A stretch of DNA of 8,985 bases from a bacterium BMS3Bbin07 (GTDB lineage: Bacteria; Nitrospirota; Thermodesulfovibrionia; Thermodesulfovibrionales; JdFR-85). The stretch's first letter is position 1; every line of letters begins with the position of its first letter. Below are positions 1 through 7,313 of the stretch, piece after piece. The notes under the pieces were generated by a model, which was given only the letters and a program-made list of their open reading frames with translations, was not told the origin of the DNA and ran no database searches. The stretch spans positions 1 to 8,985 of the forward strand of contig BDTQ01000287.1 in assembly GCA_002898135.1 (NCBI GenBank), in the 5' to 3' direction. The position numbers were made by a program, and so were the translations under genes.

Positions 1-391
1 TTTATCCTTGAGGTCTGTTGTTCAATATAAGTTGCAATTGTACCCGATGTACCCGAACGGGTTTACTATTTTACACATTTTACAGCAACTAAAACAAACT
101 GTGGATATCTGAACTTTGCGTAATCCGTGCTCTCTCCTGAGAAGGCAATAGTGCTCAAAGGTTATAAATTGTGAAATTGGTTTCTCAAATGCAGTGTCAT
201 TTTTTGTCACTCAGGGCCATTTATCCTGATGCCGTGGGCTTGAAGAACTTAATGGATACAATGTGTTAGCAGCTCCTCCTTATTGCGTTGAATTTTAAGC
301 CTTTTGTGTCAGATTTACATTATTTTTTGTTAATGTTCCCAGGCTTTGCAACTGGCTCCAGAAAGATATTCTGTAATGATGCCCGGAAGTC
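1..391. other. Non-coding upstream region, no gene seen
   Basis: This AT-rich stretch holds no reading frame that looks like a protein. Frame 2 of the + strand is open from the left edge to a stop near 111, giving 36 residues with no recognisable character; it could be the tail of a gene outside the window, but nothing supports that. A 62-codon frame on the minus strand (22-210) starts with GTG, has no ribosome binding site and has an odd composition. Visible elements are three TGTCA words (195-199, 205-209, 307-311), the first two exactly 10 bp apart, and an inverted repeat CAGAA-N5-TTCTG at 359-373. As the region lies upstream of a sigma-54 promoter, these may be activator sites, but that is a guess. 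Confidence 0.5.
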
Positions 392-396
392 GGGCA
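380..396 (+). repeat. Short inverted repeat over the sigma-54 -24 element
   Basis: TGCCCG (380-385), a five-base spacer GAAGT, and CGGGCA (391-396) form a perfect 6-bp inverted repeat. Its right arm includes the GG of the -24 element. No T-run follows, so it is not a terminator. It could be an operator or a chance palindrome. Confidence 0.4.
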
Positions 397-407
397 CGAT
401 ACTTGCT
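392..407 (+). promoter_or_regulatory. Sigma-54 (RpoN) -24/-12 promoter
   Basis: The sequence GGGCACG-N4-TTGCT matches the RpoN consensus TGGCACG-N4-TTGCW at every defined position except the first T. The invariant GG (393-394) and GC (405-406) are separated by exactly 10 bp. Transcription would start about 12 bp after the GC, near 418, leaving a leader of about 120 nt before the cyclase gene at 542. Such promoters need an AAA+ enhancer-binding protein. No such gene is in the window, so the regulator is unknown. Confidence 0.7.
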
Positions 408-527
408 ACATTTATGTATGATGTATTAAAATAAAAGAATTAAAGTATGTTTAAATATGTAAGATTACGAAGAGTGAGCTTTCCATTAGAATTAAAATAA
501 AATAAACTGCATGACATATGCAGGGTT

Positions 528-533
528 GGTGGA
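528..533 (+). promoter_or_regulatory. Ribosome binding site deciding the cyclase start
   Basis: The purine-rich GGTGGA sits 8 nt before the ATG at 542. The alternative in-frame ATG at 518 is preceded only by A/T-rich sequence without a Shine-Dalgarno match, so 542 is preferred. Confidence 0.45.
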
Positions 534-541
534 TATTTATT

Positions 542-1768
542 ATGGAAAACATGCAAGCAGTTATAAAAATTTTAATATTTATGGCAGCAGCCGTAGGTGT
601 TATTAGTGTTATGATGTACATAGTCGGACTGTTCAGGGAACCTGAAACAGAAGTGAAGGAGAATCCAGGCACTCTCAGGGAGATATCACGGAGGGACCAG
701 CAGATCCGGACGCTTCAGTCCGAGGTACAACGTTTGAATGAGCTTAACAGCAGCTATCTGGTTTTTATGTTGAACATCCCCACGGCGGTCATGCACCTGA
801 ACACCACCCTCGATTTTGACAAAATCACTGCCACGATTATTCGACTGGTAAGGGATATCATTGCCACAGATACGGTCGAGCTCTATATCTTTGACAAAGA
901 GGGTGAGCTCTTAAAGAGGGTATCCCCGGATGGCAAGGTAGAGGACCATGTTGCGTATGCCCTGGGGGAGGGATTGATTGGCCGGGCCGGACAACATCGA
1001 ATGCTCAGGATTAAAGGCCGGGGGGATGAAGGATATAACAGGAAAAAGGGTTCCGAGCATGTGGAGACACCGCTCTATATGGCTGCGCCGATTCATTTCA
1101 GCAATCGCCTGCTTGGTGTCATAGGTGCCGGGGAGGTCAGAAATCCCAGCGGTAATGAAGGGAGCCTGCTGAAGATGATTGCAGATATTGCAAGTGTGGC
1201 GTTGTTCAATCAGAAGTTTCTGAGCGGTGCAAAAAAAGAGGCGGAAGTCGATCCGCTAACCGGACTCTATAACCGCCGTTACTTCTTCCATATGGTCCAG
1301 AAGTTTGTGGAGAAAGCTATTCTGGAGGATATTGCAATCTCGATTTTCCTTTTTGATATTGATAATTTCAAACACTACAATGATACCAATGGCCATGCTG
1401 AGGGAGATCAGCTTTTGAAAGAGCTTAGTGATCTGGTGAGTAAATTTACACGAAAGACATCAGTTGTTGCACGCTATGGGGGAGAGGAATTTATTGTCAT
1501 GCTGCCCGAGATTTCAAAGGAGGAGGCATTTGTTTATGCCGAAAGGGTTCGGGAATTAATCGCCTCTCATCCCTTTGCCAACAGGGAAAAACAACCCCTG
1601 GGTCTTGTTTCTATCAGCGGTGGTGTAGCAAGTTTTCCCGCTGACGGCAGATCAATCCATGAGGTGATTCAGTTGGCGGATGCGGCCCTTTATCAGGCGA
1701 AAAGGGAAGGGAGAAACCGTGTGCTTATGCACAAACCCTTTCTGTTTTCAGATGATATCTCAGATTAG
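542..1768 (+). CDS. Membrane-anchored GAF-GGDEF diguanylate cyclase
   Basis: Predicted to make cyclic di-GMP from two GTP at the inner membrane. Counting from the ATG at 542 (408 aa), residues 4-30 form one hydrophobic membrane segment. A charged, heptad-like stretch follows (about 45-70), then a GAF-type sensor domain (about 85-225) and a GGDEF domain (about 235-400). The GGDEF domain has the DPLTGLYNRR entry motif (237-246), FDIDNFKHYND with metal-binding Asp, and an intact GGEEF active site (313-317), so catalysis is expected. The inhibitory I-site, normally RxxD five residues before GGEEF, reads RKTS, so the key Asp is lost. The GAF ligand cannot be read from sequence. An in-frame ATG at 518 would add 8 residues but lacks a ribosome binding site. 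The gene stands alone behind a sigma-54 promoter and converges on the heme operon. Confidence 0.9.
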   Translation: MENMQAVIKILIFMAAAVGVISVMMYIVGLFREPETEVKENPGTLREISRRDQQIRTLQSEVQRLNELNSSYLVFMLNIPTAVMHLNTTLDFDKITATIIRLVRDIIATDTVELYIFDKEGELLKRVSPDGKVEDHVAYALGEGLIGRAGQHRMLRIKGRGDEGYNRKKGSEHVETPLYMAAPIHFSNRLLGVIGAGEVRNPSGNEGSLLKMIADIASVALFNQKFLSGAKKEAEVDPLTGLYNRRYFFHMVQKFVEKAILEDIAISIFLFDIDNFKHYNDTNGHAEGDQLLKELSDLVSKFTRKTSVVARYGGEEFIVMLPEISKEEAFVYAERVRELIASHPFANREKQPLGLVSISGGVASFPADGRSIHEVIQLADAALYQAKREGRNRVLMHKPFLFSDDISD

Positions 1769-1814
1769 GGACTGTCGGATTGGACCTCGTTTATTGCTAC
1801 ATTTTTGACGTAAA

Positions 1815-3350
1815 TTAATGAGCATGGCTGGAAGGCTGAAGGCTGTACCTGATAATCTCTTCAACCATTGCGTCCACCGTAGCGGTTTTCGGCATAATAT
1901 CCACTTTCAGTCCCGCTTTCTCAATAGCCCTTGCAGTAACAGGACCTATTGCAGCAATTGTGACATTTTTCAGCAGACTTCCTGCCTCATCACCCAGCAT
2001 TTCGCGGAAATTGGTAAAAGTGGCTTCGGAAGTGAAGGTTGCCATGGTAATCTTTCCTTCCCTGAGGAACCGTTTCATCCTCTTGCCTTGACTTCCGGGT
2101 TTTATTGCCCTGTAAGTGACCGGAACGTCTATCTCTCCACCGGACTCTCTTACTTTTGCAGGAAAGACTTCCCTTGCCGCTGCTGCACGCGGCAGCAGTA
2201 TTTTTAAACCCCTGAAAGCATCGGGTCCGCCAAATGCCTTGATAAGTCCCTCTGCCCTGAAACTATCCGGGATAAGGTCAACCCTGAGCCCGTATTTCCC
2301 GACCTCAGCTGCTGTTTTTGAGCCAATAGCGCATATTTTAATCCCGAATAGGTCTCTCACATCCCTGTCGAGCTCAAAAAACCTCTGAAAGAAGAATCTC
2401 ACACCGCTTGCGCTTGTAAAGACAAGCCATTTATAGGTGCTGACCTTACTGATTGCAGTGTCAAGCTCTTTCCATGACTCCGGTGGTACCACCTTGATAG
2501 TTGGGAATACCGTCACCTCAGCGCCGAGCTCTTCAAGTGTTTCAAACCCCTCTGAATGCTCCCGTGTAACCAGTATTCTCTGACCAAAGAGCGGTTTCTT
2601 TTCAAACCAGTTAAGTTTATCCCTCAGATTCACAACATCTCCCACGACTATCACAGCCGGGGGCCTTATCTCGCTGCTCTTTATCGCCTCGGGGATATCT
2701 CTGATTGTTGAGACAATGGTCCTCTGCTCCGACCTTGTCCCCCAGCGTATCACCGCAACAGGCGTATCAGGGGCCTTGCCGTTTTCAATAAGTTTCTCCG
2801 AGACGTCCTCTATATTCTTTATGGCCATCAGAAAGACGATGGTTCCGTTGCCCCGTGCAAGGGCTGCCCAATCAATACTGCTTTCCTTTTTTGTTGATGC
2901 CTCATTGCCGGGGACTACAACAAAAGAGGAGGCATAATCCCTGTGTGTCAGGGGAATGCCGGCATAGGCCGGTACAGCAATAGCTGAACTGATACCAGGG
3001 ACAACCTCAAACTCTATCCCCTCTCCAGTCAGGACTTCTGCCTCTTCGCCTCCCCGACCAAAGACAAAGGGGTCACCACCCTTCAGCCTGCATACATTCT
3101 TTCCTTCCAGTGCCTTGCTGACCAGGACGGAATTTATCTCATCCTGTGTCATGTCATGGCGCCCACCACGCTTTCCTGCATAGATAAGTTCAGCCCCTCC
3201 CTTTATATAATCCAGTATCTGGACATTGAGATGGAAGTCATAAACCACAACATCGGCCCTCTGCAGGCACTTTAACCCCTTTATTGTCAATAACCCGATA
3301 TCTCCCGGCCCGGCTCCAACGAGAGATACCTTACCTTTTGTCACTTTCAT
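1815..3350 (-). CDS. cobA-hemD: Uroporphyrinogen-III C-methyltransferase / uroporphyrinogen-III synthase fusion (CobA-HemD)
   Basis: A 511-aa bifunctional cytoplasmic enzyme. The N-terminal half (about 5-245) is the SAM-dependent methyltransferase that turns uroporphyrinogen III into precorrin-2. It shows the GAGPGD loop (12-17), GGDPFVFGRGGEE (91-103), VVPGISSA (117-124) and GIPLTHRDYASS (131-142). The C-terminal half (about 256-505) is HemD, which cyclises hydroxymethylbilane to uroporphyrinogen III. It shows ILVTRE (259-264), VFTSASGVRFF (310-320), AIGSKTA (341-347), LLPRAAAAR (385-393), FTSEATFTNF (439-448) and AIGPVTA (467-473), the usual two-lobed pattern of this poorly conserved family. 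The ATG has a good Shine-Dalgarno sequence (AGGTGA-type, about 3355-3361) a few bases upstream. It is the last gene of the minus-strand operon, 87 bp after hemC. No clear terminator follows in the 46 bp before the convergent cyclase gene. Confidence 0.95.
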   Translation of the reverse strand: MKVTKGKVSLVGAGPGDIGLLTIKGLKCLQRADVVVYDFHLNVQILDYIKGGAELIYAGKRGGRHDMTQDEINSVLVSKALEGKNVCRLKGGDPFVFGRGGEEAEVLTGEGIEFEVVPGISSAIAVPAYAGIPLTHRDYASSFVVVPGNEASTKKESSIDWAALARGNGTIVFLMAIKNIEDVSEKLIENGKAPDTPVAVIRWGTRSEQRTIVSTIRDIPEAIKSSEIRPPAVIVVGDVVNLRDKLNWFEKKPLFGQRILVTREHSEGFETLEELGAEVTVFPTIKVVPPESWKELDTAISKVSTYKWLVFTSASGVRFFFQRFFELDRDVRDLFGIKICAIGSKTAAEVGKYGLRVDLIPDSFRAEGLIKAFGGPDAFRGLKILLPRAAAAREVFPAKVRESGGEIDVPVTYRAIKPGSQGKRMKRFLREGKITMATFTSEATFTNFREMLGDEAGSLLKNVTIAAIGPVTARAIEKAGLKVDIMPKTATVDAMVEEIIRYSLQPSSHAH

Positions 3351-3437
3351 ATATTCACCTCAGTCAGATATTAAACCTGGATATTCGTTTACCGCAGAAA
3401 ATCTTTCAGGCAATAACTATAGAATATCTCTTTTTGA
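3351..3437 (-). other. 87-bp gap between hemC and cobA-hemD
   Basis: This is the only real gap in an otherwise overlapping operon. Apart from the ribosome binding site of cobA-hemD at its end, there is no convincing promoter, terminator hairpin or riboswitch. A secondary promoter here is possible; the AT-rich blocks are too weak to call. Confidence 0.4.
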
Positions 3438-4400
3438 TTACTGTGACGGGTCTCTCCCGTAAACACTGTCAAGTATCTCCTTTGCACCCCTTGAGAGCAG
3501 GTCTTCAGCAAGCCTGATACCGATGGACTCTGCAATCTCCTGGTCACCTTCCATTTGTTCCCTTATAATCTTCTCACCGGAGACACTTCCCACAAGACCG
3601 TCCATTACAATTTTTCCGTCAATCAGCCTTGCATAAGCGCCAACCGGTACCTGACAACCCCCTTCAAGCCTTTTCAGGAAGGCCCTTTCAGCCCTTACGC
3701 AGACAGATGTGTCCTCGTGATTTAATGGCATAATCAGATTGTTTATAAAATCGTCCCCGGTCCTGCACTCAATTCCAACAGCGCCCTGTCCTATTGCGGG
3801 AAGGCTTATTCCGGATGGAAGCACCTCTGTTATCCTTTCGTGCCAGCCGAGCCTTTTAACACCGGCAGCAGCAAGGATTATGGCATCAAACTGTCCCTCG
3901 TCAAGCTTTTTCAACCTTGTATCAAGGTTGCCCCGTAATTGTCCTATTCTTAAATCAGGTCTGATGTTAAGCAACTGGCATGAGCGTCTGAGACTGCTCG
4001 TTCCGATTACAGCTCCTTCAGGGAGGTCTTTAAATTTCTGAATTTTGAATCCCGAATCCTGAATTTGTGATATAAACGCATCCCTCGGGTCCTCTCTTTT
4101 GCATATGACGGCAAGATGCAGACCGGAGGGGAACTCAGTCGGCACGTCCTTCATGCTATGAACGGCAATGTCTGCCTCATGCCTCAGTAGTGCCTCTTCT
4201 ATCTCCTTTACAAAGAGCCCTTTACCGCCCACCTTTGCAAGGGGAACGTCCAGTATCTTGTCACCCGTGGTTTTGATCCTGTTGAGTTCAACCTTCAGTT
4301 CAGGATAAAGTCTCTGCAGTTCCGACTTTACCCATTCAGCCTGCCAGAGTGCCAGCTTGCTGCCTCTGGTACCTATTATCACCTTTTTATTGCGAGCCAT
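3438..4400 (-). CDS. hemC: Porphobilinogen deaminase (hydroxymethylbilane synthase) HemC
   Basis: Joins four porphobilinogen molecules head to tail into hydroxymethylbilane in the cytoplasm, the substrate of the HemD half encoded downstream. The 320-aa length is normal. Motifs in order are [13 protein letters not shown] (9-21), KTTGDKI (43-49), the catalytic loop HSMKDVP (81-87, Asp85), GTSSLRR (133-139), LRGNLDTRL (155-163), and [13 protein letters not shown] (245-257) with Cys249 carrying the dipyrromethane cofactor. The ATG at 4400 lies 5 nt after an AGGGGA ribosome binding site (4406-4411), and the gene overlaps the end of hemA by 14 bp, so the two are probably coupled. Compared from memory with the E. 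coli protein, residues about 110-125 carry roughly six extra residues, encoded by a heptameric tandem repeat described separately. Confidence 0.97.
   Translation of the reverse strand: MARNKKVIIGTRGSKLALWQAEWVKSELQRLYPELKVELNRIKTTGDKILDVPLAKVGGKGLFVKEIEEALLRHEADIAVHSMKDVPTEFPSGLHLAVICKREDPRDAFISQIQDSGFKIQKFKDLPEGAVIGTSSLRRSCQLLNIRPDLRIGQLRGNLDTRLKKLDEGQFDAIILAAAGVKRLGWHERITEVLPSGISLPAIGQGAVGIECRTGDDFINNLIMPLNHEDTSVCVRAERAFLKRLEGGCQVPVGAYARLIDGKIVMDGLVGSVSGEKIIREQMEGDQEIAESIGIRLAEDLLSRGAKEILDSVYGRDPSQ
4037..4064 (-). repeat. Four-unit heptamer tandem repeat inside hemC
   Basis: Read on the + strand, four abutting 7-bp units follow the rule YYYGAAT: TCTGAAT, TTTGAAT, CCCGAAT, CCTGAAT. On the coding strand these are ATTCRRR units. 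They encode part of the residues [11 protein letters not shown] between the conserved DAFIS and [11 protein letters not shown] blocks of HemC, where E. coli HemC has a shorter loop. The array resembles the short heptameric repeats of some cyanobacterial genomes in style only. Confidence 0.6.
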
Positions 4401-5661
4401 TATTTTCCCCTATGCCGTAAAGCCTTTTTATCATTGCAATCTGTACATCCCTGTCCTCTGAATCCTCCTTGAGAGCCACGGTGGGAGGATGAATGAGTTT
4501 ATTGACCACTGCAGAGACAGTGTATTCAATTGCCTTTCTCTGCTTTTCATCTACACCTTCAAGCCTGTTCATAAGTTTTTCAAGCTCTGCCTGCTTTATC
4601 TCCTCCGCCCTGTTACGGAGGGCTACTATAGTGGGGACGGAATCAAGGGATGTCTGCCATTTTAAAAACTTCTCAAGCTCTTCCTCAATAATCCCTTCAG
4701 CCCTCTCAGCCTCTTTTTCCCTTCCCATAATGTTTGAGTCGACAATGCCCTGAAGGTCATCCACGTCATATAGATAGACATTATCAAGCTGATTGATATC
4801 CGGATCGATATTGCGGGGAACGGATATGTCAATTATAAAGACAGCCCTGTTCTTCCTTCCTTTCATTATCATCTGCATGTCTGACTTATGGAGTATATAT
4901 GAGGGGGCACCGGTTGAACAGATAATAATATCCGTGTTGACAAGTTCCTTTATAAAGTCTTCAAACCTTACGGCCCTGCCGCAAAACTCCCTTGCAAGTT
5001 CTACTCCCCGTTCATAGGTCCTGTTTACAACAGATACATCCGTTACACCGCTTTTGATAAGGTGCCTGACTGCCAGTTCCGCCATCTCCCCGGCCCCAAG
5101 GAGCATGAATCTCTTTTCACTCAGGTCGGTAAATATCTTTTTTGTGAGCTCAACAGCGGCATAACTTATGGATACGGCATTCTCTGCAATCCTTGTTTCC
5201 GTCCTTACCCTCTTTGCAACGGTTATGGCCTTCTTCAGAAGCCTGTTCAGCAGGATACCTGTAGCCCCTTTTGTGAGGGCGAATTCAAAGGCGTCCTTCG
5301 ATTGTCCCAATATCTGAGGCTCTCCGACAACCATTGAGTCAAGGCTTGAGGCGACCCTGAAGACGTGCCTTATTGCATCCCTGTCAGTGTAGAAGTACAG
5401 AGAGTTTTCAAGGGCTCCGGGATCAATGGAATGAAATTCCGAGAGGAAGGCCTTTACGGAATCAACGGCCCTTTCAGGGTTGCTGACGTGGGCATATATC
5501 TCAACCCTGTTGCAGGTGGAGAGTATCATTGCCCCTTTCACCTCCGGTAGCTGAAGGAAACTGTTCAGTCCCTCCTCCAGTCCGGGGCCGTCAAAGGCCA
5601 GTTTTTCCCGTACCTCTACCGGGGCGGTTTTATGATTAAGTCCGGTTACCAATACCCTCAT
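4387..5661 (-). CDS. hemA: Glutamyl-tRNA reductase HemA
   Basis: Reduces glutamyl-tRNA(Glu) with NADPH to glutamate-1-semialdehyde, the first committed step of C5-pathway tetrapyrrole synthesis. The 424-aa protein begins [20 protein letters not shown]. It has the catalytic cysteine at exactly residue 50 in STCNRVE (48-54), GEPQILGQ (113-120), an NADPH-binding [11 protein letters not shown] (188-198), VVNRTYERG (211-219), the [10 protein letters not shown] block (244-253), and a long helical dimerisation domain (about 310-415) with KLIHPP (388-393). The frame stays open for 73 more codons upstream (to 5880), but that stretch lies inside the preceding ccsA gene and has no HemA character, so the ATG at 5661 is chosen. 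Its ATG overlaps the ccsA stop as ATGA, suggesting re-initiation; the only G-rich tract upstream is too far away. In several bacteria HemA is controlled by heme-dependent proteolysis; nothing here shows this. Confidence 0.97.
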   Translation of the reverse strand: MRVLVTGLNHKTAPVEVREKLAFDGPGLEEGLNSFLQLPEVKGAMILSTCNRVEIYAHVSNPERAVDSVKAFLSEFHSIDPGALENSLYFYTDRDAIRHVFRVASSLDSMVVGEPQILGQSKDAFEFALTKGATGILLNRLLKKAITVAKRVRTETRIAENAVSISYAAVELTKKIFTDLSEKRFMLLGAGEMAELAVRHLIKSGVTDVSVVNRTYERGVELAREFCGRAVRFEDFIKELVNTDIIICSTGAPSYILHKSDMQMIMKGRKNRAVFIIDISVPRNIDPDINQLDNVYLYDVDDLQGIVDSNIMGREKEAERAEGIIEEELEKFLKWQTSLDSVPTIVALRNRAEEIKQAELEKLMNRLEGVDEKQRKAIEYTVSAVVNKLIHPPTVALKEDSEDRDVQIAMIKRLYGIGENNGSQ

Positions 5662-6470
5662 CTTACAAAGCTGTGAACCCCCTTCAGTAGCAGATTTACT
5701 CCAAAGAATGTAAACAGCACCACTGAGAACCCAAGGATTGAAAGTATTGCCGCTTTTTTGCCCCGCCAGCCCGCGGTCAGCCTTACATGCAGGACAAGGG
5801 CATAGATGAACCAGGTAATCAGCGACCAGACCTCTTTTGGGTCCCATCGCCAGTAACTCCCCCAGGCACTCTCTGCCCATAGGGCGCCGGTAATGATTGC
5901 AAGTGTCAACAGTGGAAACCCGAGTGTTATGAGTTTGTAGCTCACCTCGTCAAGTATCTGTAGACTCGGCAACCTCTGAAAGAGGCTTCCGAGGCGTTTT
6001 GTCTTGACAAAATGTTCCTGAACGAGATACATAACACCTATGCCTGCGGCCAGGGCAAATGCAGCATCTCCTAAAAATGCCAGTGCTGTGTGAATGCCGA
6101 GCCAGTAACTCTTGAGCATCGGGCTTACAGGTGTTATCTCACGTGGCAGTATGGACGATGACAGCATAAGTATAAATACAACCGGCATTATAAAAGAGCC
6201 AAGCAACCCTATTTTGTACCTGTATTCAACATAAAAAAAGAGGAGGACGATACACCATGAAAAGAAAGAAGATGCCTCGTGCATATTTGTAACCGGTATG
6301 TGGCCGGAGAGGAGACTCAGGACAATATTGATGGTGTGGAGGATAAAGCCGATGGCAGCAAGGACAAGCATTATTCTGGTCGTTGCCCTGCTTCCCCTGA
6401 AAAGCTCTACAACTCCAACAATTGTTGCTGCAAAGTAAAAAGTCAAGGCGAGTTCAAAGAGAATAACCAT
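5658..6470 (-). CDS. ccsA: CcsA/HemX-family cytochrome c biogenesis membrane protein
   Basis: A 270-aa polytopic inner-membrane protein with about eight hydrophobic segments. The strongest evidence is the tryptophan-rich WWD motif WGSYWRWDPKEVWSLITW (203-220), the heme-handling signature of the CcsA/CcmC/CcmF family. Conserved-type histidines flank it: His64 in MHEASS, His127 in GIHTALAF, His228 in LVLHVRL and His266 in GVHSF. In system II, CcsA works with the ResB/CcsB protein to carry heme out and attach it to apocytochrome c; no resB-like gene is in the window. The position directly before hemA also fits hemX, the related gene beside hemA in Bacillus. The complete WWD motif favours CcsA. 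The ATG at 6470 overlaps the upstream stop as TGATG, so I prefer it to an in-frame TTG at 6479. Confidence 0.88.
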   Translation of the reverse strand: MVILFELALTFYFAATIVGVVELFRGSRATTRIMLVLAAIGFILHTINIVLSLLSGHIPVTNMHEASSFFSWCIVLLFFYVEYRYKIGLLGSFIMPVVFILMLSSSILPREITPVSPMLKSYWLGIHTALAFLGDAAFALAAGIGVMYLVQEHFVKTKRLGSLFQRLPSLQILDEVSYKLITLGFPLLTLAIITGALWAESAWGSYWRWDPKEVWSLITWFIYALVLHVRLTAGWRGKKAAILSILGFSVVLFTFFGVNLLLKGVHSFVR

Positions 6471-7273
6471 CAGAAACAACCGAGCTCACAGTCTGTAATC
6501 TTTATATTAAGTTCATCTGCCAACTTGCCGATTTCATGATAGGGAAGACCCGTTTGCTCTGCTATCTTTCTTGCCACCTTGCAGGGAATTCTTTTATCTT
6601 TTGTATGTTTGAGGAGCTCTTCTCCCGGATTGCTTCCAGTCTTCACAGGAGGGTTTGTCTCAATGTTAGACCTCTCTTCATTAGTCACATTTACTGAAGT
6701 CTCTGCCGTATCCCTTTTTTCTGTCTTATTCATGATGATAGCTTTGAGTTTGTGAAAGCAAGCCCTTTCCTTGATGCCAAGATGGATAATCTCATTCCTG
6801 TATGGTTCAAACTGCTCACGGTTTGAGGGGTCTGAGCTGGGAATTTCATCCTGATAGATTACTATATCGGTTTTTTTGAGAATCCTCAAAGCAGAGGGCT
6901 TTAACCTTCCGGTATCCTTTCCAAAGACAAATATTACTATATCAGGGGATAAAAACTCAATTGGAGCGTTGCCTTCAACCACTATCCCCTCGCAATGTGC
7001 GAGCATGTTAACGGCCATATCAATCGTCTCTTCAAGGCCGGCTTCAGGTGACTGAACCCAAAGCACATCCCCGGCCCCTGCACGACGGAAGCGGGAAGTA
7101 TCCTTATCCTCCGGGGCCTCCGGATTTCGGGATACAGAGGTGTAAAAAGCGGTCTTTGTATACTTGATTGCACCCCATGAACCGCTGAGTAACTTCAGGA
7201 GGTTTTCGGCCACAGTGGTTTTCCCGCATCCACTATGTGCGCCACCAACAGATATAATGGTCTGACTATTCAC
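6470..7273 (-). CDS. MobB-like P-loop NTPase with a Cys-containing C-terminal domain
   Basis: A 267-aa soluble protein, first gene of the heme operon. The N-terminal part (about 5-180) resembles MobB, the GTP-binding accessory protein of molybdopterin-guanine dinucleotide synthesis. It has a Walker A loop GGAHSGCGKTT (10-20), a KDTSRFRRAGA segment (57-67) like the MobB KDSxRxxxAGA motif, and a hydrophobic strand ending GIVVEGN (96-102) as a Walker B-type element. A hydrophilic, Asn/Thr/Glu-rich linker follows (about 182-222). A small separate domain (about 228-267) contains Cys231, a helix-turn-helix-like stretch KVARKIAEQTGLPYHEIGK, and ends in DCELGCF with two cysteines. I do not recognise this tail as a characterised domain. 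The GTG start follows an in-frame TAA directly and has no clear Shine-Dalgarno sequence. A role in metal or cofactor handling is conceivable; MobB activity itself is doubtful, as no molybdopterin gene is near. Confidence 0.75.
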   Translation of the reverse strand: MNSQTIISVGGAHSGCGKTTVAENLLKLLSGSWGAIKYTKTAFYTSVSRNPEAPEDKDTSRFRRAGAGDVLWVQSPEAGLEETIDMAVNMLAHCEGIVVEGNAPIEFLSPDIVIFVFGKDTGRLKPSALRILKKTDIVIYQDEIPSSDPSNREQFEPYRNEIIHLGIKERACFHKLKAIIMNKTEKRDTAETSVNVTNEERSNIETNPPVKTGSNPGEELLKHTKDKRIPCKVARKIAEQTGLPYHEIGKLADELNIKITDCELGCF

Positions 7274-7294
7274 TTAGAATATTTTAACCCATTC

Positions 7295-7300
7295 ATCATA
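7295..7300 (-). promoter_or_regulatory. Possible -10 box for the heme operon
   Basis: On the minus strand TATGAT lies 21 nt before the GTG start and matches the sigma-70 -10 consensus TATAAT in five of six positions. No good -35 hexamer is found at normal spacing, so this is only the best candidate in a very AT-rich region. If real, the two divergent promoters lie within about 45 bp of each other. Confidence 0.25.
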
Positions 7301-7313
7301 TTTAAATCAGACC

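Noticed and set aside
22..210. 62-codon minus-strand reading frame with several cysteines
   Set aside because: GTG start without a ribosome binding site, no recognisable family, and located in AT-rich presumed regulatory DNA.
441..467. Sigma-28-like TAAAGTAT-N11-TAAGATTA upstream of the cyclase
   Set aside because: The -35 half is good and the spacing is right, but only four of eight -10 bases match GCCGATAA in a very AT-rich stretch; the sigma-54 site nearby is far better.
1794..1804. TTGCTACATTT, identical to 403-413 at the sigma-54 -12 region
   Set aside because: The upstream GG lies 12 rather than 10 bp before the GC, so it is not a second RpoN promoter; the 11-bp identity may be chance.
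1769..1814. Possible bidirectional terminator between the convergent cyclase and cobA-hemD genes
   Set aside because: No stem of useful length is visible on either strand, despite a short T-run at 1801-1805.
3446..3460. ACGGG-N5-CCCGT inverted repeat near the end of hemC
   Set aside because: Five-base stem within coding sequence and not followed by a U-tract; too weak to call a terminator or attenuator.
5062..5337. Plus-strand reading frames opposite hemA, hemC and cobA-hemD
   Set aside because: Antisense shadows of well-supported conserved genes, with no independent protein features.
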